Below, in pieces: positions 50,533 through 59,872 of a stretch of DNA of 64,000 bases. The notes beneath the pieces were generated by a model that made no database searches, was not told the DNA's origin, and saw nothing but the letters and a program-made list of their open reading frames with translations. The stretch covers positions 1 to 64,000 of the forward strand of contig JANNSU010000056.1 of assembly GCA_031394355.1 (NCBI GenBank), given 5' to 3'. Each line of letters begins with the position of its first letter. The first letter of the stretch is position 1. Position numbers and translations under genes: made by a program. The DNA is from JAEUMY01 sp031394355. GTDB lineage: Bacteria; Pseudomonadota; Gammaproteobacteria; Burkholderiales; Usitatibacteraceae.

Positions 50533-53274
50533 ATGATGCCAGGCGATCTGGTGCAGCGGCTCACCGCTGGTGCCACGCTGGTGACGCCGAACCGGCGGCT
50601 TGCCCAGCACTTCAAGAATCAATTCGATGCCGCCCGGCGCGACGCTGGAGAGACGGTGTGGCCGAGTGCGGACATTTTGCCGTGGCCCGCGTTCGTCGCG
50701 CGCTGCTTCGAGGCGATTGCGGCAGAGCGGGAAGATGCGCCGTTGTTGCTTTCCGCCGAGCAGGAAGCGGTCTTGTGGGATAGCGCCGTGGAGCGTGCCG
50801 CCGTGGAGCGCGGACTCTTGTCCGTGACGCAGACAGCGGCGCAGTGTGCTGCGGCCTGGTCGCTGGCCCACGCATGGCAGCTCTGGGCCCGCGTGAAGGC
50901 GGTGCCGCTGTCGGAGGATGCGCGCGCATTTGTCGCCTGGGCGGAGAGTTATGAGGCGCAATGTCGGCGTGCCGGCTGTCTGGACAGTGCAAGGCTCGCC
51001 GCGTGGGTGGGGGATCACCTTGCTTCCGTGAATTGGAGCCGGCCGGGTACGCTGCTGCTCGCGGGCTTCGATCTCTCCACCCCGGCGCAGCGGGCTTTGC
51101 TGGATGCGTTTGTTCAATCCGGTACCACCGTGGAGGATCTCCCCGCGCCATCGCGATCCGGGTCTGCCGTGCGCGTGGCTTGCGACAGTGCGGATGAGGA
51201 GCTTTCAGCCGCCGCCCGCTGGGCGGAGGCGCGGCTGGCCGCGAATCCGAATGTGCGAATCGGTGTGGTCGTGCCGGATCTGGCCCAGCGGCGCGAAGCG
51301 GTATTGCGAATATTCGCAGAGGTGCTGATGCCGGGGGATGCGTCGGCAGATGCCAGCCTGGCCGCCGTGGATGTTTCGCTGGGCGAGCCGCTCTCGGATT
51401 GGCCGCTGGTGCACGATGCGCTGTTGTTGCTGGATGCGGCCAGGGTGCGGCCGCTGCCGTTCCAGCACTGGAGCGCGCTGGTACAGAGCCCGTTTCTGGG
51501 TGGCGCAGTGGCGGAATCTGCGGCGCGGGCGCGGCTGGATGCGTTGCTGCGCGAATCCTGCTTCGCGGAGGAATCGCTGGATGGTTTCCGCCATGCGCTC
51601 GCGGTGGCGCAATCCCGCGCAGCCACGCCAAGGCTGGTTGCACAGTTGGCTGCGCTGTCTGGTGAGGTACGCGGTGCCGAGACCCTGCGGCTCGCGCCGT
51701 CCGAATGGGGCCAGCGGTTCACGCAATGGCTGACCCGTGCCGGGTTCCCGGGCGAGCGATCGCTGGATTCCGTCGAGCATCAGACATTGACCCGATTCAA
51801 GGCGCTGCTGGAGGGGCTCTCCGCGCTGGATCGGGTCATGCCGCGCATCACGCTGCCGGATGCGCTGGGCCGCGTGCGCCGACTCGCGTCTGACACCTTG
51901 TTTCAGCCGGAGGTGAAGACTTTTCCGGTGCAGGCGTTGGGCATTCTGGAGTCGTCCGGGCTCAGCTTTGATCATTTGTGGGTCTGCGGGCTCACGGCCG
52001 ATGCCTGGCCGCTGGCCGCACGCCCGAACCCGTTTCTGCCGGTGACGCTGCAGCGCGAGGCAGGTATTCCTGAAGCGTCTGCCGCTGCCGCGCTGGTGGT
52101 GGATCAGCGGCTCACTGAAGGCTGGCTGGCGGCAGCGCCGGAGTTGGTGATGAGCCACGCCACGCACGATGGCGACCGCGAATTGTCACCCAGCCCACTT
52201 GTTGCGCGGCTGCCGGTTGCACCGCTGCATGACGTGTCCCCACCCGTCGCAAAGAGCACAGCGGAGCGCATGCTGGCCGCGCGGGCGGTGGAGTCTCTGG
52301 TCGATGAAACCGCGCCGACGTGGGCAGGCACCGGCCCGCTCTCGTCCGGCGTGGCGGCGTTGCGGGATCAGTCGGCGTGTCCATTCCGCGCGCAGGCTCG
52401 CCATCGGCTGATGGCACGACCCCTGGCCCAGCCAGAGCCCGGCCTTGACGCGATGCAGCGCGGCACGCTCTTGCATGCGGTGCTGCAACACGTGTGGACG
52501 GAACTGAAAGATCAGGACACGTTGTTTGATCAGGACGAGGTCGCATTGTCTGGCTTGGTCGGACGTGCGGTGGCTGCGGTCATTCCGCAGCATCGCGCCG
52601 CGCTGCCGCTCCGCACGCAGCCGCGCATGGCGGCCATCGAGTCGGCGCGGCTCCTCCGGCTCACGCTGCTGTGGCTTGAGGTGGACAAGGAGCGGTCACC
52701 ATTTCGCATCGAGACATTGGAGGACAAGCGCGTGGTGCAGGCAGGCGCGCTGCCGCTCAGCGTGAAGCTGGATCGCATGGACCGCGTGTTGCTGGGTGAT
52801 CTCGCTGGCCGCGCCGTGGTGATCGACTACAAGACCGGGCCGGCGAAGGTATCGGGCTGGGATGGCGAGCGCCTGGATGAACCGCAGTTGCCCCTGTATC
52901 TGCTGGCGGATCCGGACGACATTGCCGCTCTCGCGTTCGCGCAAGTGAAGCTCGATGAGATGGGCTACAAGGGGCTCGCTGCGGCGGAGGGTGTGGCACG
53001 CGGCATTCGCACGCCGGCAGCGGAAGATGGCGAGAGCGACGCGGCGGCCTGGCAGCGCAGAGTGGATGAATGGCGCACAGCCATCACGGCGCTGGGCAAT
53101 GCGTTTGTCGCGGGTCATGCCGCCGTGGACCCCAAGCAGCCCAAGACGTGTTCGCAATGCGATCTGCACATGCTGTGCCGCATTGGTGACAACTACGGTG
53201 ACAACTACGCCGAGACCGTGGACGAGGAAGAGAACGCCAACGGCATTGCCGCAGTGAGGGGCCGCGATGAGTGA
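50533..53274 (+). CDS. AddB-like nuclease/inactive-helicase protein with a C-terminal Fe-S PD-(D/E)XK domain
   Basis: 913 residues. N-terminal helicase-like segment (LVTPNRRLAQHFKNQF) without an intact Walker A. The C-terminus has the nuclease core VVIDYKTGPAKVSG near residue 762. Cys616 (SACPFRAQ) with Cys873, Cys876 and Cys882 (CSQCDLHMLC) form the C...CX2CX5C pattern of the AddB iron-sulfur nuclease. It overlaps the helicase gene by 8 bp. Similar pairs are annotated as probable DNA repair proteins. It likely processes double-strand breaks with its partner. Confidence 0.87.
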   Translation: MMPGDLVQRLTAGATLVTPNRRLAQHFKNQFDAARRDAGETVWPSADILPWPAFVARCFEAIAAEREDAPLLLSAEQEAVLWDSAVERAAVERGLLSVTQTAAQCAAAWSLAHAWQLWARVKAVPLSEDARAFVAWAESYEAQCRRAGCLDSARLAAWVGDHLASVNWSRPGTLLLAGFDLSTPAQRALLDAFVQSGTTVEDLPAPSRSGSAVRVACDSADEELSAAARWAEARLAANPNVRIGVVVPDLAQRREAVLRIFAEVLMPGDASADASLAAVDVSLGEPLSDWPLVHDALLLLDAARVRPLPFQHWSALVQSPFLGGAVAESAARARLDALLRESCFAEESLDGFRHALAVAQSRAATPRLVAQLAALSGEVRGAETLRLAPSEWGQRFTQWLTRAGFPGERSLDSVEHQTLTRFKALLEGLSALDRVMPRITLPDALGRVRRLASDTLFQPEVKTFPVQALGILESSGLSFDHLWVCGLTADAWPLAARPNPFLPVTLQREAGIPEASAAAALVVDQRLTEGWLAAAPELVMSHATHDGDRELSPSPLVARLPVAPLHDVSPPVAKSTAERMLAARAVESLVDETAPTWAGTGPLSSGVAALRDQSACPFRAQARHRLMARPLAQPEPGLDAMQRGTLLHAVLQHVWTELKDQDTLFDQDEVALSGLVGRAVAAVIPQHRAALPLRTQPRMAAIESARLLRLTLLWLEVDKERSPFRIETLEDKRVVQAGALPLSVKLDRMDRVLLGDLAGRAVVIDYKTGPAKVSGWDGERLDEPQLPLYLLADPDDIAALAFAQVKLDEMGYKGLAAAEGVARGIRTPAAEDGESDAAAWQRRVDEWRTAITALGNAFVAGHAAVDPKQPKTCSQCDLHMLCRIGDNYGDNYAETVDEEENANGIAAVRGRDE
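51306..51317. repeat. GCGAATATTCGC palindrome, copy 15
   Basis: Exact copy in the AddB-like gene, read RIFA. Confidence 0.95.
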
Positions 53275-56200
53275 TCCGCGTCCTGAGCCCGCTGACCACG
53301 CCGCGCGGTCGGCTGCGCTGGATGTCTCGCAAAGCTTCATCGTGCAGGCCCCGGCGGGGTCGGGCAAGACCGGGCTCCTCATCCAGCGCTACCTCGCGCT
53401 GCTGGCGACGGTGAATGAGCCGGAGGAGATTGCCGCCATCACCTTCACCCGCAAGGCCGCGGCCGAGATGTCGCAACGCGTGTTGGAGGCGCTGGCGCTG
53501 GCACGGGAGCCTGCGCCCACCGAGCCGCATCGCCAGGCCACCTGGCGGCTGGCGCGGGCCGCTGCGGCGCGCGATGCCGAGCGCAACTGGCATGTGACCG
53601 ACAACCCGTCGCGGCTGCGAATGCAGACGATCGACTCACTCTGCGCATCGCTCACGCGCCAGATGCCGCTGATTTCACGATTCGGCGCACAGCCCGGCAC
53701 GACCGATGAGGCCGATCCGCTTTACCTCGAGGCGGCGTACAACACGCTGGCACTGCTCGAGTCGAAGGATCGCGCCGCAGATGATGTGGCGGCATTGCTC
53801 ACCCATCTCGACAACAATTTGCCGCAAGCCACTGCGCTGTTGGCGGCAATGTTGAAGAAGCGCGACCAGTGGCTGCGCCACCTCGGTCGTGCCGGGGATC
53901 GCCAACATCTGGAATCCGCCCTTGCGAATATTCGCAGGGCGGCGATGGCGGCCGTGCTGGACGTGTTGCCTGAGGGTATCGAGACCGCGCTGGAAACCGG
54001 CGCCTGGGCGGCAGACAATCTGGCTGCCATCGGTGCTGCGTCACCCTTGCTGGCCCTGATGGCGCTGGATGGCTTGCCCGGCACGGACGACGCTGACGTG
54101 CCGCTGTGGCAGGCGCTCGCGGAATTGTTGCTCACCCAGAAGGACACCTGGCGCAAGGTGGTGAACAAGAATCAGGGCTTTCCATCCGAAGGCACCAAGG
54201 CAGAGAAAGACCAGTCGAAGGCGATGAAAGCGCGGCTCGTCGAATGCATCGGCGCAATGTCTGCCGCGCCGCAGTCGGAGGCATTCCGCCGTGCCCTTGC
54301 GAATATTCGCGTCCTGCCACCCCGCGAATATTCGCAAGCGCAGTGGGAGGCGCTGGAGGCCATCGCAAAGCTCCTGCCGCGCGCGACAGCCGAGTTGTGG
54401 AACGTGTTCGCGGCAGCCGGCGAATGTGATTTCGTCGAGGTCGCGCAGGCCGCCAGCCGCGCGCTCGGTGATGCGGAGGCACCGACCGATCTGGCGCTGG
54501 CGCTCGACTATCGCATCCGCCATCTGCTCATCGATGAATTCCAGGACACGTCGTTCACGCAGTTTGAATTGCTGGAGAAGCTGACTGCAGGCTGGCAGCC
54601 GGGCGATGGCCGCACGCTGTTTCTGGTCGGCGATCCGATGCAATCGATCTACCGCTTTCGCGAGGCGGAGGTGGGCCTCTTCCTGCGAGCGCGGGCGGTG
54701 GGCGTGGGCGGGATCGTGCTGACACCGCTGCAACTGTCGGTCAATTTTCGCTCGGCTGCGGGGATTGTGGATTGGGTCAACGCCACGTTCTCGGTCTGCA
54801 TGCCGCAGGAGGAGGATGTGGGGCTGGGTGCCGTGCGGCATGCGCACGCGGATGCGTTCCATCCGGCCGGTGAGGGACCTGCTGTCGAGATGCATGCACT
54901 CTTCGCTGATGAGCCGGACACGGAAGCGGCACGCGTGGTGGCGCTGGTGCAGGACGCGAGGGAGAAGTCGCCCGAATCCAGCATCGCCATCCTTGTCCGC
55001 TCGCGGTCCGTGTTGCAGGACATCGTGCCGGCACTGAAGGCTGCGGGCCTGGGCTTTCGCGCGGTGGATATCGATCCACTGGCTTCGCGGCCGGTGGTGC
55101 GTGACCTCACGGCGCTGACGCGTGCGCTGCTGCATGGCGCGGACCGCATTGCGTGGCTTTCGCTGCTTCGGGCACCCTGGTGCGGGCTGACACTGGTGGA
55201 TCTGCATGCGTTGTCATCTGATAGTGTCGCCGCGAGCCACACGATCTGGGAGATGCTCTGTGCGGGCGACCTCGCGTTGACCGTTGATGGCATGGCACGC
55301 GTCGCACGGTTGCGCGATGCGCTTACACCTGTGCTGGCCGACAGCCGTCGCGGCACGCTCCGCGAACGTGTCGAGCGCGCCTGGCATGTGCTGGGTGGCC
55401 CGGCAACCGTGGAGAACGCGGCCGCGCTGGATGATGCGGCGCTGTTTCTCGATCATCTCTCTTCACATGAGCGCGCCGGGACACTGGCCGATGTGGCCGA
55501 TTTCGAATCCACACTCTCGCGGCTGTACGCGGCACCCGATCCGGCGGCGGACGGTCGTCTCGCGATCATGACGCTGCACAAAGCCAAGGGGCTCGAATTC
55601 GATACGGTGATCATTCCCGGGCTGTCGAAGCGCGCACCGGTCGCGAACAAACAACTGATGACCTGGGTGGAGCGGGCGCGCCTTCTGCCTGATGGCACGG
55701 CAGGCGACAGTGAGCTGCTGCTGGCGCCGGTCGCGGCGACCGGCACAAAGGGGGATCCCATCAACGCCGCGATCCAGGCCATCTCGACACAGCGGGAAGC
55801 GTTCGAACGCACCCGGCTGATGTACGTCGGCGCCACGCGCGCCAGGCAGACACTGCATCTGCTGGCAACGCTGCGGCGGGCGCAAGGGGAGGAGGGCGTT
55901 GCCGTGGCCACACCGAATGCGTCGTCCTTGCTCGCTTCGTTGTGGCCGGTGGTTGCAGAGGCGGTGTTGGCACGGAGCGCTGCGACACCCTGGGTCGATG
56001 CGGGCGAAGTGCCTGACGCTATCGCACGGCCACCGTTGACGCGACTGGTCTCCGGCTGGACGCCCCCCGCGCTCTTGGCCGCACGGGTGCCATTGCCCAA
56101 GCTAGCGGCGGTGGCATCGACCGATGCAGTGTCGTTCGACTGGGCGTCGCCGACGGCGAGGCACATCGGCACAGTCACCCACCGCTGGCTGCAGCGGATC

Positions 56201-56677
56201 GCGGAGCAGGGCGTCGAGGCGTGGCACACCGACCGTGTCACTGATGAGGGTCCGGCCATTGAACGTGCGCTGCGCCAGCTCGGCGTGGCGGAGCCATTGT
56301 TGGCCGATGCACTGGCCCGGGTAACAGGCGCGCTGACCCGGGCGTTGGCAGACGAACGCGGTCGCTGGCTGCTGGGCAACCAGTCAGCGGCGGCCTGCGA
56401 GGTACGCCTGACCGGTTGGATTGAAGGCGAGTTGATGGATGCGGTGATTGACCGCACGTTCCGTGACTCGGCCGGGACGCGCTGGATCATCGACTACAAG
56501 ATTGGCGGGCATGAGGGCGGCGATCTGGCTGCTTTCCTGGATCGCGAACAGAAGCGCTATGCGCCACAGCTGCAGCGCTACGCCGCCCTGTACCGGCACC
56601 TGGATGCCGGCGCGCCGGTGCGGCTTGCGCTGTACTTTCCCGCGCTCGGCGGTTGGCGGGAGTGGGCGGCGGGGTGA
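53267..56677 (+). CDS. AddA-like UvrD/RecB-type helicase-nuclease
   Basis: 1136 residues. Walker A QAPAGSGKTGLLIQRYL near residue 30, motif Ia TFTRKAAAEMSQRV, motif II LLIDEFQDTSFTQFELLEKL near 422, motif III GDPMQSIYRFREAEVGLF near 455, motif V TLHKAKGLEFDTVIIPGL, and motif VI YVGATRARQ. A PD-(D/E)XK nuclease follows near 1074 (WIIDYKIGGHE). With the upstream AddB-like protein it forms an AddAB-type complex for DNA-end resection. Three palindromes lie in its first half, two only 25 bp apart. Confidence 0.93.
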   Translation: MSDPRPEPADHAARSAALDVSQSFIVQAPAGSGKTGLLIQRYLALLATVNEPEEIAAITFTRKAAAEMSQRVLEALALAREPAPTEPHRQATWRLARAAAARDAERNWHVTDNPSRLRMQTIDSLCASLTRQMPLISRFGAQPGTTDEADPLYLEAAYNTLALLESKDRAADDVAALLTHLDNNLPQATALLAAMLKKRDQWLRHLGRAGDRQHLESALANIRRAAMAAVLDVLPEGIETALETGAWAADNLAAIGAASPLLALMALDGLPGTDDADVPLWQALAELLLTQKDTWRKVVNKNQGFPSEGTKAEKDQSKAMKARLVECIGAMSAAPQSEAFRRALANIRVLPPREYSQAQWEALEAIAKLLPRATAELWNVFAAAGECDFVEVAQAASRALGDAEAPTDLALALDYRIRHLLIDEFQDTSFTQFELLEKLTAGWQPGDGRTLFLVGDPMQSIYRFREAEVGLFLRARAVGVGGIVLTPLQLSVNFRSAAGIVDWVNATFSVCMPQEEDVGLGAVRHAHADAFHPAGEGPAVEMHALFADEPDTEAARVVALVQDAREKSPESSIAILVRSRSVLQDIVPALKAAGLGFRAVDIDPLASRPVVRDLTALTRALLHGADRIAWLSLLRAPWCGLTLVDLHALSSDSVAASHTIWEMLCAGDLALTVDGMARVARLRDALTPVLADSRRGTLRERVERAWHVLGGPATVENAAALDDAALFLDHLSSHERAGTLADVADFESTLSRLYAAPDPAADGRLAIMTLHKAKGLEFDTVIIPGLSKRAPVANKQLMTWVERARLLPDGTAGDSELLLAPVAATGTKGDPINAAIQAISTQREAFERTRLMYVGATRARQTLHLLATLRRAQGEEGVAVATPNASSLLASLWPVVAEAVLARSAATPWVDAGEVPDAIARPPLTRLVSGWTPPALLAARVPLPKLAAVASTDAVSFDWASPTARHIGTVTHRWLQRIAEQGVEAWHTDRVTDEGPAIERALRQLGVAEPLLADALARVTGALTRALADERGRWLLGNQSAAACEVRLTGWIEGELMDAVIDRTFRDSAGTRWIIDYKIGGHEGGDLAAFLDREQKRYAPQLQRYAALYRHLDAGAPVRLALYFPALGGWREWAAG
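53934..53945. repeat. GCGAATATTCGC palindrome, copy 16
   Basis: Exact copy in the AddA-like gene, read ANIR. Confidence 0.95.
54299..54310. repeat. GCGAATATTCGC palindrome, copy 17
   Basis: Exact copy in the AddA-like gene, read ANIR; first of a closely spaced pair. Confidence 0.95.
54324..54335. repeat. GCGAATATTCGC palindrome, copy 18
   Basis: Exact copy in the AddA-like gene, 25 bp after copy 17 but in another frame, read EYSQ. Confidence 0.95.
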
Positions 56678-56966
56678 GGGTGGCAAGAAAGCCTCAAGTC
56701 ACCAAGCCTGGATGATGATGGTGCATCTGCTGCAATGCAGCAGCACTGCGTTGGTGCGCTTTTGGCGTGAATGTTGAAATGGTCGAGCGTCCGGCTGCCG
56801 CGTCGTGATGGGTTGTTTCGCAGGGTTGCAACACGACTTTCCGGGAGAGCGTCCGGGTTTTGACGCGCATTGAAACCAGCGGCCATACCCGCGACATATA
56901 CCGGCCGCATAAGCACGCTGGCACGGCTGATGCTTTGGGGTGGCAGGCCAATTTCCGGAAGTGAGC

Positions 56967-57941
56967 ATGTCTGAAATCATTCCCCTGCTTCGTCTGCTGA
57001 ATCAACCGGGCGAGCTCGCACCCACCTTCAATGCCGCCGACGGCTGTCGCGCCGCCGCTGCGATGCTGGATGGTGGCGTCGAGGACTTCGAGGCCGGTGC
57101 CTTGTTGTCTGGCTTGTCCCGGCATGCGACGTCCCCTGCAGTCTTGCTGGGCCTCAAGGATGCTTTGATCGGACGTATGCAGGCCCTCAAACTGCCGGAT
57201 CGCCGCAGCCCGACGCGAACGGTGGTGCTCCCCAACTTTGGTTGCACGACGGGCGGGGCCGTGGCGGCGCCGTTGTTGCCGATCGTAGCGCTGCTGCTGC
57301 AGCGCCTCGGTGTGCCCGTCATCATCCATGGCGCGTTCGAAACCACGGGTGGCATGGCGGTGACATCGGTGTTTCGCGAGCTTGGCGTGATGCCGTGCGC
57401 CACGCGCGCGCAGGCTGAAGCCCAGTCGGCTGCGGGCCACGTCGTATTGCTGCCGCTGACGCTGGTTGCGCCGGGGATGGCAGCGATGATGGCGCAGAAG
57501 GCGCGGCTCGGTGTGGAGACACCCGCCCATGTGCTGGCACAGCTGCTCATGCCGGTAGCCGATGGCGCGGTGCAGGCCGTCGCCTGCCGAAGAGGCGAGC
57601 GTGAACGGGTGGACATGGTGGCGACCGAGGCGCTGGCATTGTTGTGCACGGAGGGGGAAGGCGTGTTTGGCTCGCCGGGCTGCGAGATCGCCTGGCGCGC
57701 GCGCGAGGCCCAGGGGTGGCAGCCGCTCTTCGTCGCCGATGCCGCTTTTGGTGACGCACGCATCATGCAGTCTCGGGCGGTGGCTGAATGGACCCAGGCC
57801 ATCCTGAAGGGCAAGCATTCCGTGCCGGTTGCTGTTGCCCATCTGTTGGCAGGGCTGCTGCTTGTCAGTGGCTACGCACGTGATATTCACGAGGCCAAAG
57901 CCGTGGCCGCCGTCGAAGCCGGAACGCTCGCCGCTGCCTGA
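56967..57941 (+). CDS. ybiB: YbiB-type nucleic-acid-binding protein (TrpD2 family)
   Basis: 324 residues, matching YbiB length. It has the anthranilate phosphoribosyltransferase fold (GVEDFEAGALLSGL, TVVLPNFGCTTGGAVAAPLL, HGAFETTGGMAVTSVF). It lacks the catalytic phosphoribosyl loop of TrpD, as known for TrpD2 proteins, which bind nucleic acid rather than act in Trp synthesis. The start is the ATG after GTGAGC at 56967. The 289 bp upstream contain nothing I can support. Confidence 0.85.
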   Translation: MSEIIPLLRLLNQPGELAPTFNAADGCRAAAAMLDGGVEDFEAGALLSGLSRHATSPAVLLGLKDALIGRMQALKLPDRRSPTRTVVLPNFGCTTGGAVAAPLLPIVALLLQRLGVPVIIHGAFETTGGMAVTSVFRELGVMPCATRAQAEAQSAAGHVVLLPLTLVAPGMAAMMAQKARLGVETPAHVLAQLLMPVADGAVQAVACRRGERERVDMVATEALALLCTEGEGVFGSPGCEIAWRAREAQGWQPLFVADAAFGDARIMQSRAVAEWTQAILKGKHSVPVAVAHLLAGLLLVSGYARDIHEAKAVAAVEAGTLAAA

Positions 57942-58019
57942 AACGACAGAGGGTGATCGGCGTGCCTGCCGCGCCAGAGCGGCACGATGCCCCGCGGCGT
58001 GCGTGATAACATCGTTTTC

Positions 58020-58118
58020 ATGAAAAATCCGCTCGACAGTCTGCCCGGCACCATCGTCTGTGGACTCCTCCTGACCGTGGTGCTGTACCTGCTGGTACGC
58101 AACCTGATGCAGGCCTAG
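58020..58118 (+). CDS. Possible 32-residue single-pass membrane peptide
   Basis: ATG to TAG open frame reading MKNPLDSLPGTIVCGLLLTV and on through VLYLLVRNLMQA. One strong hydrophobic segment is flanked by charged or polar ends. No clear ribosome-binding site precedes it, and there is no homologue in the window. It might be a short membrane peptide or chance; the hydrophobic pattern and clean ends argue mildly for a gene. Confidence 0.4.
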   Translation: MKNPLDSLPGTIVCGLLLTVVLYLLVRNLMQA

Positions 58119-58120
58119 GT

Positions 58121-58262
58121 GAACGCCCCCCCCGCTTACTGCGTGCGCGACCCCCAGAGGGGGCGGTCATGAACGGCCCCCCCGCTTACTGCGTGCGCGA
58201 CCCCCAAAGGGGGTGGTCATGAACGCCCCCCCCGCTTACTGCGTGCGCGACCTCCAGAAGAA
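58121..58262. repeat. Three tandem 50-bp repeats
   Basis: Units starting at 58121, 58171 and 58221 each contain GAACG(C/G)CCCC, CCCCCGCTTACTGCGTGCGC and a CCCCCARAGGGGG stem; the third is degenerate at its 3' end. Period is exactly 50 bp. They fill the gap between the small peptide and the PuuD-like gene. Each unit can form a CCCCC/GGGGG hairpin. Confidence 0.92.
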
Positions 58263-58307
58263 GCGGAATGGTGGCTTGGGACGGCCCTGCGCGGCTGAGG
58301 GCAGCTA

Positions 58308-58817
58308 GTGGATTGGGGCAACTTCATCCAGTACGGCCTCACCCGCTGGCTGCACATCATGGCTGGCCTCATGTGGGTGGGCATGCTGTTCTATTTCAAT
58401 TTCGTGCAGGTTCAGGCGCTTGCTGCGGCGAACAAGGACAACACTGCCGCCGGCATCGCCAAGCACGTGGTGCCACGCGCACTGTTCTGGTTCCGCTGGT
58501 CGGCGCTCGTGACCTGGGTAGCTGGTGCCGCGATGCTGGGCGCCAACATCGACGATGCCATGCTCTTCAAGGAGCGCAATTACATTCCCATTGGGGTTGG
58601 CGCGTGGCTGGGCACGATCATGTTGTTCAACGTCTGGGTGCTGATCTGGCCCAGCCAGAAAAAAGTGCTGGGACTCGCACCCGCCACCGACGCAGAAAAG
58701 GCCGTGGCCCGCAGGCTGGTCTTCCTTGCCTCGCGGATCAACCTGATGCTCGCGTTTCCGATGCTGTTCTTCATGTCCGCGAGCGGCGGGCTGTTTCGGA
58801 CCTACATGTTCCTCTGA
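58308..58817 (+). CDS. PuuD-type urate hydroxylase membrane protein, short form
   Basis: 169 residues from a GTG start, (M)DWGNFIQYGLTRWLHIMAGL. The family's start and its transmembrane helices are present: WVGMLFYFNFVQ with the aromatic-rich segment, then WFRWSALVTWVAGAAMLGA, GAWLGTIMLFNVWVLIW and NLMLAFPMLFFMSASGG. Full PuuD proteins are about 400 residues with a C-terminal cytochrome c domain; here the frame stops after the membrane part. No other purine genes are nearby. It might work with a separate cytochrome or be a relative of different function. Confidence 0.75.
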   Translation: MDWGNFIQYGLTRWLHIMAGLMWVGMLFYFNFVQVQALAAANKDNTAAGIAKHVVPRALFWFRWSALVTWVAGAAMLGANIDDAMLFKERNYIPIGVGAWLGTIMLFNVWVLIWPSQKKVLGLAPATDAEKAVARRLVFLASRINLMLAFPMLFFMSASGGLFRTYMFL

Positions 58818-58853
58818 GTGCGCGAGGCAGTCCCGGTGCGAGCGACGCAGGCG

Positions 58854-59723
58854 CTACAGCACCCTGGCACCTGCGATGCGTCCCGACTCGGTGCAGATGC
58901 CGCTGGATGTGGTCACGAACGCGGAGAATGTGGCGCCTTGCGTGTCCCAGGCATCGACACTGGCCAGACCGCTGCTTCCGTCCGAGCAGCTATAGCTTCC
59001 TCCCGTGATCTGGCCAAGTCGTCCACGCTGACGGAAGGAGCCAGTGATGGCGCATGCAGTCGGACCGCTGCTCAGTACGATGGACGCGCTGCCATTGCTC
59101 ACTGACGCCTCGGTCAGCATCGAGCCTGACAGGTCGCCCGACTTCTCCCCGCATGCGTTGATGCGGGCGTTGACGATGGACATGTGCTTGCCGGCATAGT
59201 CAATCGGTGTGAATGCGGCACGCGTCAGTTGCTTGCTCGCGGTCGTGTTGCCGATGGTGTAGCTGACCAGGCCGTCATACAACGTGCTGGGGACAAAGCG
59301 GATTTCTCCCACAACCCGGGCACTGATGGGCACCGGCCCAAACACGACTTCTCGGAACGATGTGCCCGTGTCGAAGTAAATCACGCCCTGGTAGGTGCCA
59401 TCGCTCATTTGCGTCGTGACACCGCGATACCAGACAGGCTGCCTGTCATCGTCGAAGATATAGAAAATCAGGATCAGTGACGTGCCTTGTTGCAGTATGT
59501 TCACACCCCAGCCGCTCTCCGTGGGCACCCACCACGCATCGGCGTAGTTGGACAAGCCTGGTTCATTCGATGATGGCGCTGACTTGCTTGATGCCGCTGC
59601 CGGCACGGGGAAATCGACGAACTTCGAGAGCAGGCCGGGAGAGGCGATAACCGGCAGGGCCATGCCCGCACAAGTTGCGATCATGGCGAGCATTCGGGTA
59701 GCTGGATTCATAACTGGTTTCAT
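58854..59723 (-). CDS. Exported protein of unknown function with a WxPxESGWG motif
   Basis: 289 residues with GGAGG before the ATG and a signal peptide (MLAMIATCAGMALPVIASPG). The first half holds YADAWWVPTESGWGVNILQQ followed by LILIFYIFDDDRQPVWY, a beta-rich motif I know from uncharacterised secreted proteins of gamma- and betaproteobacteria. The second half has four cysteines in pairs (NACGEK, TACAIT, YSCSDG, GICTES) and Gly/Ser-rich strands. No enzyme motif is visible. Confidence 0.75.
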   Translation of the reverse strand: MKPVMNPATRMLAMIATCAGMALPVIASPGLLSKFVDFPVPAAASSKSAPSSNEPGLSNYADAWWVPTESGWGVNILQQGTSLILIFYIFDDDRQPVWYRGVTTQMSDGTYQGVIYFDTGTSFREVVFGPVPISARVVGEIRFVPSTLYDGLVSYTIGNTTASKQLTRAAFTPIDYAGKHMSIVNARINACGEKSGDLSGSMLTEASVSNGSASIVLSSGPTACAITGSFRQRGRLGQITGGSYSCSDGSSGLASVDAWDTQGATFSAFVTTSSGICTESGRIAGARVL

Positions 59724-59872
59724 GGTGTCCTCCGCTCGGATTGAGCATGGTTGTTGCGCCACCCATCGAGGGCGCTGTATGGAGGACAAGATAGGCCATC
59801 GCAGGTCTCGCGATCATCAGCTAGTTGGCCATTCCGGGGTAGGACAAAGCCTGATGCGCCGACGATTATGGC

